Shown here piece by piece: positions 8,303-16,112 of a stretch of DNA of 28,515 nucleotides. Source of the DNA: Prevotella sp. UBA1104 (GTDB lineage: Bacteria; Bacteroidota; Bacteroidia; Bacteroidales; Bacteroidaceae); assembly GCA_002314055.1 (NCBI GenBank), contig DCBP01000033.1, forward strand, positions 1 to 28,515, written 5' to 3'. The notes under the pieces were generated by a model, which had not been told where the DNA came from, did no database searches, and was given only the letters and a program-made list of their open reading frames with translations. Within the stretch, counting starts at the first letter, position 1, and each line of letters opens with the position of its first letter. The translations under genes and the position numbers were made by a program.

Positions 8303-9262
8303 ATGTACACGATTATAGATAAATTCAAAGATACTTTTTTCCACACTACCAGCAAGTATGACCTTTCGGCATGGGAGCATATGCCTGATACGGAACTGCC
8401 CGTATACGGCATCTACCATATCTTCTGCGACAAAGACTGGCAGAAGATGGTATCCGGGCAGATTGATCATCTGAAAAGCAGCGGTCTCTTTGAGCGTACC
8501 ACGAAACTGTATGTTAGCATTATTGCACGCAACGACGAGGATATAGCGGAACTGCGACGCATCGTGGGCGACGACTCTAAACTGGAGATTATTGCCGACG
8601 GTCGCGACCCAAGAAAGTTTGAATACCCTGCCCTGCAGTTCCTTCGCCGAAAGTGTATCGGGGAAGACTGCCTCGTGTATTATTTCCATACCAAGGGTAT
8701 TACTTACCAGAATTTGTCTACCGCAGACCGCAAGTTCAACAACTTCAAACGCAACATCGAGGCATGGCGACTGATGATGGAATATTTCCTTTTCGACAAA
8801 TGGAAAGTGGCAGTAAACCTGCTGTCGGGCAGCAGACTTGCCGCTGCCGACGGACCGCAGCGTAGACCCATCGACGGTGAACGCTTCGACGTGTATGGAT
8901 GCTACCGCTTCCCACCTCCTCCAATGCAGTATTATCTGTATGCCGGAAACTTCTGGTGGGCAAGGGCTCTGTATGTCCGCACGCTTCCCGACTTCGACGA
9001 GAGTCGTATGGCGGGCGACCGTTTCTTTGCCGAGGAATGGCTTTTCCGCGGCAACCCGAAGAGTTTTTCAGCCTTCGACACTCTTGCCGACATTTATTGC
9101 GTCGACATGGTGCCGTCGCTTTATCGTTCCGACATGAAGGCATCGCTCTGGGAAAGAGCAAAATTCACCCTGCGCTACAACTTCGTGAAACTCTGCCGCC
9201 ACGGCTTCGGCTACGACTATAAGGAAGTTTGCCAAAAGAGGTATCAAAGGATTAAGGGATGA
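8303..9262 (+). CDS. Glycosyltransferase-like protein with YFHTKG and GNFWWA motifs
   Basis: A 319-residue soluble protein, third gene of the cluster, starting 2 bp after the preceding stop. It has no GT-B signature. Instead it carries motifs I associate with a family of uncharacterised transferase-like proteins in bacterial polysaccharide loci: YGIYHIFCDKDW near residue 36, LVYYFHTKGITY at about 120, YLYAGNFWWARA at about 214 and FAEEWLF at about 242. The layout (short beta strands with acidic turns, then GNFWWA) would fit a GT-A-like enzyme, but no DXD motif is clear. The family assignment is from memory of the motifs, so the reaction is unproven. The tail is Lys/Arg-rich and could touch the membrane. 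Confidence 0.65.
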   Translation: MYTIIDKFKDTFFHTTSKYDLSAWEHMPDTELPVYGIYHIFCDKDWQKMVSGQIDHLKSSGLFERTTKLYVSIIARNDEDIAELRRIVGDDSKLEIIADGRDPRKFEYPALQFLRRKCIGEDCLVYYFHTKGITYQNLSTADRKFNNFKRNIEAWRLMMEYFLFDKWKVAVNLLSGSRLAAADGPQRRPIDGERFDVYGCYRFPPPPMQYYLYAGNFWWARALYVRTLPDFDESRMAGDRFFAEEWLFRGNPKSFSAFDTLADIYCVDMVPSLYRSDMKASLWERAKFTLRYNFVKLCRHGFGYDYKEVCQKRYQRIKG

Positions 9263-9368
9263 AAAGGAATGGACAGGAGTCTACGACCTTCTTTCCTCCT
9301 TTATATCCGTATACAGATATTTTGTTGCTACGCTCCTTGAGTTTGACATTCTTGAATGAGCAAACATT

Positions 9369-9482
9369 ATAATGAGCCATTCGAATTGCCGTCGCTCCCA
9401 TTTCATTGATTATCTGCATGTCTCGAAGATTGTCATTATGGTTTAACGCCCATCCTTTGTCTTTCGTTTGTTTTTCTCTCGC
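9369..9482 (-). pseudogene. Remnant of a family 2 glycoside hydrolase (beta-galactosidase type)
   Basis: Read on the minus strand from 9482, this intergenic stretch gives KDKGWALNHNDNLRDMQ followed by IINEMGATAIRMAHY. That closely resembles the start of the TIM barrel in LacZ/GH2 enzymes of Bacteroidetes, where HQD...KGWAL, DM.LIKEMGA and IR.AHYPH are conserved. Only about 38 codons are recognisable. A stop lies immediately upstream (9483-9485). After AHY the expected PHS continuation is replaced by unrelated residues until a stop at 9252-9254, overlapping the end of the opposing gene. A whole GH2 enzyme has 800-1000 residues and there is no start or active site, so this is a relic. It shows that a minus-strand carbohydrate-degradation gene once stood here. 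Confidence 0.75.
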
Positions 9483-9557
9483 TTAATCGGATTTTTCCGG
9501 GGCGGAGCTATTACCTTTAATTGCCATAAAACAAAGAAAAACATTTTTTGCGTTTTT

Positions 9558-9631
9558 ACCCTCACACCCTCACACAAGTGTCTGAAAGTCCCTGTTTATC
9601 GTACTTTCAGATGGTGAGGGTAAGTGTGAGA
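9558..9631. repeat. Nested inverted repeat, copy A
   Basis: Two direct ACCCTCAC octamers (9558-9565, 9566-9573), then CTGAAAGT (9582-9589) pairing with ACTTTCAG (9603-9610), then GTGAGGGT (9614-9621) pairing back to the octamers, and GTGTGAG. The transcript could fold into a long interrupted stem-loop on either strand. A second, inverted copy is at 15907-16003. A partial echo (ACCCCTCACACTT) follows at about 9643. Confidence 0.8.
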
Positions 9632-9640
9632 GTAGATCTT

Positions 9641-9888
9641 TTACCCCTCACACTTATAAGCGTCACCCCACACACTTGAAAGCCAATACAGTTTCTATTC
9701 AATGCCGTCGGTATTTCTATGCTGCACCAAAGGTGCAAGGTTACTGCACTAAAATTGCAACTTTTAAATACTCTCCTTTTTCTTTACCTTTAGATTAAGC
9801 AAGCTGCATCTCGGTAATAAATAATTCAAGTTTCGAATTAATAATCTTCCTCTCCCTGTTACAAATCCGAAAGTTTGGTATTAATAAT
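9641..9888. other. Non-coding, AT-rich stretch
   Basis: No gene seen. It contains a partial echo of the neighbouring repeat (9643-9680), a small perfect hairpin TGCACC-AAA-GGTGCA at 9723-9737, and AT-rich sequence leading to the susC control region. Confidence 0.5.
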
Positions 9889-9896
9889 TAATTTTG
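9889..9896 (+). promoter_or_regulatory. Candidate -7 promoter box for susC
   Basis: TAATTTTG fits TAnnTTTG and would give a leader of about 175 nt that contains the tandem repeats. No TTTG sits at the 19-bp position, so the box is a weak candidate or depends on an activator. Confidence 0.35.
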
Positions 9897-9950
9897 GTTA
9901 CAAAGCACTAACGCCCTCGTCATTGAAGTAAATAGCAGTTTGCTACATGG

Positions 9951-10057
9951 CTGTTAGCATAAAGAAAATCTGTTAGTATAAAGAGGAAACTATTAGTATA
10001 AAGAGGAATCTATTAGCATAGAGATCTAATAAAATAAAGAGAATCTAATAAAATAAT
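9951..10057 (+). repeat. About 19-20 bp tandem repeats in the susC leader
   Basis: Five to six degenerate head-to-tail units start at 9951, 9970, 9990, 10010 (shortened to 16), 10026 and 10045 (partial). The best unit reads CTATTAGTATAAAGAGGAAT. They end about 20 bp before the susC ATG. Degeneracy rises towards the gene. Confidence 0.85.
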
Positions 10058-10076
10058 CTAAATTAAAAAATAACTT

Positions 10077-13000
10077 ATGAAAATGTTAAAGACAAACGCA
10101 ATGATTGGCGTGGCTACAGCTGCCCTTTCGTTGAGTCCTTTGGCAGCGACAGCGGCAGGCACGAACACACAGGTTGCCTCTGTCATGCCACAACAACAAA
10201 CTAAGAGTATGCACGTACGCGGTATCGTTCGCGACGCACAGGGCGAACCACTTATCGGTGTTAGCGTGGTATCGTCGGACAACCAGAAGCAGGGTGTCAT
10301 CACAAACATGGACGGACAGTATGACATCACCGTTAAGGGCGGAACGACACTGCAATTCTCATATGTGGGATTCAAGACCCAGACTGTAAAGGTTGTTCCT
10401 GGCGGAAGCTACGACATCAAGCTCGTGGAAGACAACGATATGATGGACGAGGTAGTGGTTGTAGGTTATGGAGCGATGAAGAAGCGCGACCTTACCGGTT
10501 CTATCGCATCTATCAAATCCGACGACATCGTGCGCTCGCCGGCGTCCAATGCCATGGAAGCTCTACAAGGACAAGTGCCTGGACTTGACATCACGCGTAA
10601 TTCTGGTAAGGCGACATCAAGTGTTACGATAAATATCCGCGGACAGCGCTCACTGTCTGACGTTACTGATGAGTTCGGTAACAGTACCGCAAACGCCCCT
10701 CTGTTTATCATTGACGGTATGCAGGGAGGAAGTTTCTCGGATATCGCCCCGTCTGACATCGAGAGCATCGAGGTCTTGAAAGACGCATCGTCAACTGCCA
10801 TCTACGGTTCGCAGGGTGCAAACGGCGTTATCATCATCACGACAAAGAAGGGAAAGTCGGGAAAAGTCAAGCTGTCATACAACGGATATGTGGGTGTGAA
10901 CGGATGGGCACAGTACCCGGAGTTCAACACTGGTGAGAAATACATGAACGTGCGCCGTGAGTCTATGCGCACAGCCGGACAGTGGAACTCTACTGCCGAC
11001 GACTCTAAGATTTTCTCTCTACAGGAATGGGAAGCCATACAGAACGGAGAATGGACAGACTGGATTGACGAAGTTCAAAAAACCGGCTTCGTGCAGAGCC
11101 ACCAGGTTACGGCATCGGGGGGCAACGAGAAGACTGTTGCACTGCTCTCTGCCGGATATTACCAGGAGAAGGGTATGTTCAAAAATGACGAACTTAACAA
11201 ATACAACGTAAGATTGAACGTGGAGCACAAGCTGAACAGTTGGTTCAAGCTCGGGGTGAACAGCCAGATTACGCACTACGACCAGGACGAACGTAACAGC
11301 AACGTTCTGTGGCGCGCAGCTACAAACGCACCGCTCGGAAGGGCTTACGACGACAACGGCAACGTAATTACTTTCCCTCTCGGAGAGAGCGGACAGGTAA
11401 GTCCGCTTGCCGACGAGGCTACAAACGAGACAGCAAAGCACCATCTGCTAAAGACAAACATCATAGCAAACGGATATTTGGAAATTACTCCTCTGAAAGG
11501 TCTCTCATTCCGCTCAAGTCTCGGAACAAACTACACTTTCTACCGCAAGCAGGATTTTGCCGCCGCCAACTCAATCGACCGTGCAGGACAGTTTGCCACA
11601 TCGTCGTCAAGTCAGAACTCGGCAGAAAAGAGTTTCGTCAATTGGGATAACGTACTGAACTATACACGTACAATCGGCGACCATACCTTCGGCGCAACAG
11701 CATTGACTTCGTATACACAATCCAAATATACAGGATTTAACGCTTCTGGAACTGGACAGCTCCTTGATTCTTATCTTTACCACAATCTGGGTGCCAACGA
11801 CCAAAGTTCTTATGCTATCGGTTCGGGGTATACACAACACACGACTTTCTCTTATGCACTGCGCGTAAACTACAGTTACATGGGCAAATACATGCTGACC
11901 GTATCTAACCGTTGGGATGGCGACTCCCGTCTGGCAAAGGGTAACAAATGGGCAGCATTCCCGTCTGTTGCAGTGGCATGGCGCGCAAATGAGGAGAATT
12001 TCCTTAAAGACGTTGACTGGCTATCCAACTTGAAGGTGAGACTTAGCTGGGGTAAAACAGGAAACTCGGGTATTATGCCTTACGGCACACAGTCGGGTGT
12101 AACCTCATACACAAATGCCGCATTCCAAGATCACGGATACACTTACTACAACTTCAACAAGTATATCGGAAACAAAAACGTAGGTTGGGAAATTTCAAAG
12201 ACATGGGATCTCGGATTTGACTTAGGATTCCTGAACAACCGTATAAGTGCTGTAATCGACCTTTATCATACGAAGACTACAGACTTGCTGCTACCTCGCT
12301 CTCTGCCTACATCAATGGGTGGAAGTAATGCAACTTCATTCCAGATGTACCAGAACATCGGTGCCACGATGAACCGCGGTATTGAGGTGGCTGTGAATAC
12401 TGTAAATATCAAAAACAAAAACTTTGAATGGAACACTAACATCACGTTTAATGCTAACCACGAAGAGATTACCGGCCTTATAAACGGAACGGATATCGTT
12501 TCAGGAGAGAACCCTGAAACTGAAAGCTTGCTCATCGGCAGACCATTGCACTCGTTCTATACATATAAGCGCCAAGGTATCTGGCAGGAGAGCGAAAGGG
12601 AAACTGCTGCAACTTACTACAAGGACCAGAAGAAGACCCAGCCGTTCCAGCCTGGCGACATAAAACTTGCCGACCTTAACGGCGACCACGTAATCGATGG
12701 TGCAGACCGTACATACATAGGGTCTACATCTCCGAAATGGACTGCAGGCTTCAACAATACGTTCAGGTACAAAGACTTCGACCTCAACATCTATCTCATC
12801 GCTCGATGGGGACAATACATGGACTATCAGTTTGGAGGTGCATACGACCCATACGGAAAGAAGAACTTCCCGTCGTACTTCAACTACTGGACTCCGGAGA
12901 ATCCAAGCAACGACTTCCCGCGTCCGGCTCAGACAGACCTATTTAACTATATAGGATACCAGTCTTTGGAATACATAGAAGGTTCATACTGGAAACTGAA

Positions 13001-13202
13001 AACCGTATCGTTGGGATATACATTCCCTAAAAAGATTATGGACAAAGTGGGTATATCAAGACTGCGCGTATACCTTACGGCAAACAACGTGTTCTCTATG
13101 AGCGGAAACCATCTCGTGAAGCACTACGATGCTGAACGTGGAGGAGCCGCTACAGACCCGCTACAGCGACAGTTTATATTTGGCGTAAATCTTGATTTCT
13201 AA
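10077..13202 (+). CDS. susC: SusC/RagA-family TonB-dependent outer membrane receptor
   Basis: A 1041-residue outer-membrane transporter that imports large ligands, usually glycans, with a SusD lipoprotein as lid. Signal peptide residues 1-27 (ATAA-G). About 46-117 is the carboxypeptidase-D-regulatory-like domain found only in the SusC branch (VRGIVRDAQGEPLIGVSV ... FSYVGFKTQTVKV). DEVVVVGYG at 124-132 is the TonB box. The plug follows to about 260 and includes DIESIEVLKDASSTAIYGSQ and GVIIITTKKGKSG. The rest is the 22-strand barrel ending in RQFIFGVNLDF with C-terminal Phe. susD follows 11 bp downstream. No SusE/F, hydrolase, sigma/anti-sigma or hybrid sensor gene adjoins it, so substrate and regulator are open. 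It would depend on the ExbB/D-TonB genes at 18988-22001 or equivalents. Confidence 0.95.
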   Translation: MKMLKTNAMIGVATAALSLSPLAATAAGTNTQVASVMPQQQTKSMHVRGIVRDAQGEPLIGVSVVSSDNQKQGVITNMDGQYDITVKGGTTLQFSYVGFKTQTVKVVPGGSYDIKLVEDNDMMDEVVVVGYGAMKKRDLTGSIASIKSDDIVRSPASNAMEALQGQVPGLDITRNSGKATSSVTINIRGQRSLSDVTDEFGNSTANAPLFIIDGMQGGSFSDIAPSDIESIEVLKDASSTAIYGSQGANGVIIITTKKGKSGKVKLSYNGYVGVNGWAQYPEFNTGEKYMNVRRESMRTAGQWNSTADDSKIFSLQEWEAIQNGEWTDWIDEVQKTGFVQSHQVTASGGNEKTVALLSAGYYQEKGMFKNDELNKYNVRLNVEHKLNSWFKLGVNSQITHYDQDERNSNVLWRAATNAPLGRAYDDNGNVITFPLGESGQVSPLADEATNETAKHHLLKTNIIANGYLEITPLKGLSFRSSLGTNYTFYRKQDFAAANSIDRAGQFATSSSSQNSAEKSFVNWDNVLNYTRTIGDHTFGATALTSYTQSKYTGFNASGTGQLLDSYLYHNLGANDQSSYAIGSGYTQHTTFSYALRVNYSYMGKYMLTVSNRWDGDSRLAKGNKWAAFPSVAVAWRANEENFLKDVDWLSNLKVRLSWGKTGNSGIMPYGTQSGVTSYTNAAFQDHGYTYYNFNKYIGNKNVGWEISKTWDLGFDLGFLNNRISAVIDLYHTKTTDLLLPRSLPTSMGGSNATSFQMYQNIGATMNRGIEVAVNTVNIKNKNFEWNTNITFNANHEEITGLINGTDIVSGENPETESLLIGRPLHSFYTYKRQGIWQESERETAATYYKDQKKTQPFQPGDIKLADLNGDHVIDGADRTYIGSTSPKWTAGFNNTFRYKDFDLNIYLIARWGQYMDYQFGGAYDPYGKKNFPSYFNYWTPENPSNDFPRPAQTDLFNYIGYQSLEYIEGSYWKLKTVSLGYTFPKKIMDKVGISRLRVYLTANNVFSMSGNHLVKHYDAERGGAATDPLQRQFIFGVNLDF

Positions 13203-13213
13203 ACCTTTTACCA

Positions 13214-14986
13214 ATGAATACTAAAATGAAAAAATATAAAAATTATCTTATGACCGCAGCTATGGCAACAATGCTGCTGTCACTAAACTCGTGCGACCTC
13301 GACGAGTATAATCCTGGCGGAAGTACCGCCGATACGGCTTTCAAAAGCCAAACTGGATACAATACTATCATCAACTCTGTATATGCATACTGGGGCGGAC
13401 AACTTTACGGACGTGAGGACCCTGTATTGCTTTTCAACGGAGGCAATGACGAATGGATTAATATTGCAAACTCCGGATACGGACGACAACTGTCAAAGTA
13501 TGAGGAGGTTCTCGCTACAACGGGACAGTACAAGAACACTTGGAACCGCCTCTATGAAATTATCAACGATTGCAACGCTGCTATAGAACGACACCCTAAC
13601 GTTATCTTCACAGACCAGACAATGAAAACCGTGAGACTTGGCGAAGCTCACTTCATGAGAGCTTATGCTTACTGGCATCTCGTGGAAAACTACGGAAACG
13701 TGGATCTGCGCACTAAGGAAACTAAGGAGTTTGAGGGAGAATGCAGGAGAAGCAGCTATGATGACTTCTACAAACTGATGCTTGAAGACTGCGACGTTGC
13801 CATTCAGAACCTTACAGCACAGCCTTATCCTAAGGAAGACGTGGGACGAGCTACACTGAAAGCGGCTTACGGACTGAAAGCGCGTATTGCTCTGACTTAT
13901 GTGGAATACCTTAATGACCAGACTGAAAAGGACAAATACTATCAAATGGCTGAGGATGCCGCTAAATATGTAATCGAGCATCAAGCAGAACTCGGCGTTT
14001 CTATGTATGACACCCCAGCTGAAGTTTTTGCCAAGGCAAACAACAAGACAAACAAGGAGGCAATGTTTGTCATTACGCACTCGTCTGAACCTTCACTAAA
14101 CATGAAGAAGAGCAACCCATGCCGTACCCACTCATATTTCCATGCAAAATATTCCGATTGGGCAGGAGTGGCAGGCTCGTATGAATACGGCAACGATAAA
14201 AACGGAAAGTCTGGCGGCATGTGCATGATGCCAACCAAACACTTGCTTGAATTGTATAACAATCCGTATGACACAAGATATGCAGCTTGGTTCCGCGAAA
14301 ACTACTACGTTAACAAGGATGAAGGCTTTACATGGGACGAAACTCAGCTGAACCACTTTGAAAAACCTGTTTCTATGGTTGGACAGCATCTAAACAAGGG
14401 GGATCTCGCCATGCAGTTTACGAAAGAAAGAGTGGCTGACAAACGAAACAAGCCTTATGCCGTGGTTGATATCGACGATATCTACGATGCAAACGGTGTG
14501 GTGTCTAAAGATGCAAACTTCAATATCCACTTTCCATCTCTTCTTAAATACGAAGACGAGAACCTGGAGAAAAAGGGATACTCATACAAATCTGAAGTCG
14601 GTGCCAACGATATTATAGTAATGCGTCTGCCGGAGATGTATTTCATCGTGGCTGAATGTGAAACCATGAAGTCGGGAGGCAACAAACAGACTGCAGCTGA
14701 CTATCTTAATGTTATCAGGGAACGCGCTGCCGCTCCTGGTCACAAGGAAGACATGAAGGTTGCAGCAAGCGACATGACACTCGACTTTATCCTCGATGAA
14801 CGCTCTCGCGAGCTTTGCGGAGAACATCTACGCTGGTTTGATTTGAAGCGTACCGGCAAGCTTAAAGAGTATGTAAAGAAATACAACCCGAATATCACTC
14901 AAGAGGCAAAGACATTGCGCCCTATACCGCAGTCGTTCCTTGACTCTATACTTAATCCGGACGAGTTCGGACAGAATGATTTCTAA
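13214..14986 (+). CDS. susD: SusD/RagB-family outer membrane lipoprotein
   Basis: A 590-residue SusD-type surface lipoprotein that caps the SusC barrel and binds ligand. The N-terminus is a lipoprotein signal with a basic start (KKYKNYLM), a hydrophobic core and lipobox LSLNSC, lipidated Cys27. A second ATG at 13226 gives a more usual signal peptide and may be the true start. The SusD N-terminal fold is seen in YNTIINSVYAYWGGQLYG and AHFMRAYAYWHLVENYGNVDLRTKE. The TPR-like middle includes LKAAYGLKARIALTYVEY. The C-terminal part contains LPEMYFIVAECE, YLNVIRERAA, FILDERSRELCGEHLRWFDL and PIPQSFLDSI. Complete, no odd features. Co-transcribed with susC and closed by the terminator at 15001. The substrate cannot be predicted. 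Confidence 0.95.
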   Translation: MNTKMKKYKNYLMTAAMATMLLSLNSCDLDEYNPGGSTADTAFKSQTGYNTIINSVYAYWGGQLYGREDPVLLFNGGNDEWINIANSGYGRQLSKYEEVLATTGQYKNTWNRLYEIINDCNAAIERHPNVIFTDQTMKTVRLGEAHFMRAYAYWHLVENYGNVDLRTKETKEFEGECRRSSYDDFYKLMLEDCDVAIQNLTAQPYPKEDVGRATLKAAYGLKARIALTYVEYLNDQTEKDKYYQMAEDAAKYVIEHQAELGVSMYDTPAEVFAKANNKTNKEAMFVITHSSEPSLNMKKSNPCRTHSYFHAKYSDWAGVAGSYEYGNDKNGKSGGMCMMPTKHLLELYNNPYDTRYAAWFRENYYVNKDEGFTWDETQLNHFEKPVSMVGQHLNKGDLAMQFTKERVADKRNKPYAVVDIDDIYDANGVVSKDANFNIHFPSLLKYEDENLEKKGYSYKSEVGANDIIVMRLPEMYFIVAECETMKSGGNKQTAADYLNVIRERAAAPGHKEDMKVAASDMTLDFILDERSRELCGEHLRWFDLKRTGKLKEYVKKYNPNITQEAKTLRPIPQSFLDSILNPDEFGQNDF

Positions 14987-15000
14987 TTATCAACAGTTGT

Positions 15001-15041
15001 AAAAATGGAGATACGTTGTTTTAACGTATCTCCATTCTTTA
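15001..15041. terminator. Bidirectional intrinsic terminator between susD and the MBL-fold gene
   Basis: AATGGAGATACGTT (15004-15017) pairs perfectly with AACGTATCTCCATT (15023-15036), a 14-bp stem with a 5-nt loop. CTTTAT follows on the plus side. A-runs on the left (15001-15005) give a T-run on the minus strand, so it can end both convergent genes. Confidence 0.88.
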
Positions 15042-15049
15042 TATTGTAC

Positions 15050-15865
15050 TTACTTAAGCTTTATCGTTTCCAAATCATCAGGCACATGGATGTTGCCATG
15101 ATAGTTTTCGGCAACTTCGGCTGTGTATCGCTCTTTACGATGAGTTAAGTCGGTATCTTCCGTGTGGTATACTATAAGGTTTTTCACTCCTATCCTTTGG
15201 GCTATTCTGCCGACATCAAGGGATGTGCTATGGAATTTCTCGTATGGCTTGAAAATGTTTCTGTCGGCATAAAGACAGAATGCCTCACACATCATCCAAT
15301 CAGCACCGACAGCATAATGCAGGGTGTGTTCGTTGCATGGCTCGTCGCCGAAACATACAAGTCGAGTGCCATCGACAAATTTCAAGGTGAAGCCATACTG
15401 CTTTTCTTTATCCGACAGGATGTCAAAACACTGAAGATGCATGGAACCAACGCTGAACTTATCACCATCATTAAGCTGATAAAGGATTATTGTCTTGCCT
15501 ATCTGACTTACATAGTTCTTGTGTAGCGTCATGTCGCAGATGGTATTAATGACCTTTATCACTTTATCGTTTCCATATACGTTTAACTCTCCGTGATACT
15601 TGCCGGCAAGTGTCTTCTGCATTACCATCCTTATTACCCATATCACTCCAAGTATATGGTCGGTGTGGGCATGGGTGACAAAGATGTCATGGATGTCGGT
15701 CAACTGTACTCCAGATTTTTCCAATTGGCTCAATATGCCGTTGCCGCCACCGGCATCTACAAGCAGAAGTTCGTTACCTGACTTTACTATGAAACAGGTG
15801 TTATAGCAGTGGGTAACTGTGGCATGACCGGTCCCAAGCATTATTATCTTATTTTCTTCCTGCAT
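15050..15865 (-). CDS. MBL-fold metallo-hydrolase (RNase Z/phosphodiesterase-like)
   Basis: I choose the ATG at 15865 (271 residues). The frame runs 16 codons further upstream, but those enter the repeat region and lack family sequence, while MQEENKIIMLGTGHATV is the usual MBL opening. THAHTDH at 64-70 is the HxHxDH metal motif. LVDAGGGNG at 35-43 resembles the glycine-rich strand of RNase Z-like proteins. A later LVCFGDEPC supplies a bridging Asp and LIVYHTED a late His. Two metal ions, probably zinc, are expected. The RNase Z exosite arm is not evident, so a small-molecule or nucleotide phosphodiesterase is as likely as tRNA processing. No signal peptide. It converges on susD across a shared terminator. 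Confidence 0.85.
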   Translation of the reverse strand: MQEENKIIMLGTGHATVTHCYNTCFIVKSGNELLLVDAGGGNGILSQLEKSGVQLTDIHDIFVTHAHTDHILGVIWVIRMVMQKTLAGKYHGELNVYGNDKVIKVINTICDMTLHKNYVSQIGKTIILYQLNDGDKFSVGSMHLQCFDILSDKEKQYGFTLKFVDGTRLVCFGDEPCNEHTLHYAVGADWMMCEAFCLYADRNIFKPYEKFHSTSLDVGRIAQRIGVKNLIVYHTEDTDLTHRKERYTAEVAENYHGNIHVPDDLETIKLK

Positions 15866-15906
15866 CTTGATTTTATGATTTTCTAAACTTTCGAATTTAT
15901 ATCTTC

Positions 15907-16003
15907 CCCTCACCTACCCTCACCTACCCTCACACCATCCCTCACCACCTGAAAGTACCATGTATAAAGGGGAAATGGCAAGAAGGTGAGGGTGTGAGGG
16001 TAA
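15907..16003. repeat. Nested inverted repeat, copy B (inverted relative to copy A)
   Basis: Direct ACCCTCAC octamers at 15916-15923 and 15926-15933, CTGAAAGT at 15949-15956, and tandem GTGAGGGT at 15986-15993 and 15994-16001. Reverse-complemented it aligns with copy A through TTTACCCTCACACCCTCAC and through ACTTTCAG-x-TGGTGAGGG. It sits directly upstream of the MBL-fold gene. Confidence 0.8.
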
Positions 16004-16035
16004 ATTGCAGAAAAACTTTTTTTATTTTTTTCAAT

Positions 16036-16067
16036 AAAAAAGATGCGCCAAAGTTATCTGACGCATC
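16036..16067 (-). terminator. Intrinsic terminator of the TPR gene
   Basis: On the minus strand GATGCGTCA (16059-16067) pairs with TGGCGCATC (16042-16050) with one G-U pair, followed by a T-run from the A's at 16036-16041. It lies 46 bp after the TPR stop. Confidence 0.8.
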
Positions 16068-16112
16068 CTTTTATCTATTTTTTGGAGGGGTAATACCCTT
16101 ATCAAATCAACA

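Noticed and set aside
9951..10057. CRISPR-like array before susC
   Set aside because: Units are head-to-tail without spacers, degenerate and too short; no cas genes are present.
9263..10076. tRNA or rRNA gene in the large gap
   Set aside because: No T-loop (GGTTCGAATC-like) or acceptor pairing was found on either strand by eye.
15866..15913. Longer N-terminus for the MBL-fold protein (start at 15913)
   Set aside because: The extra 16 codons run up to the repeat element and lack family similarity; the ATG at 15865 gives the normal MBL start.
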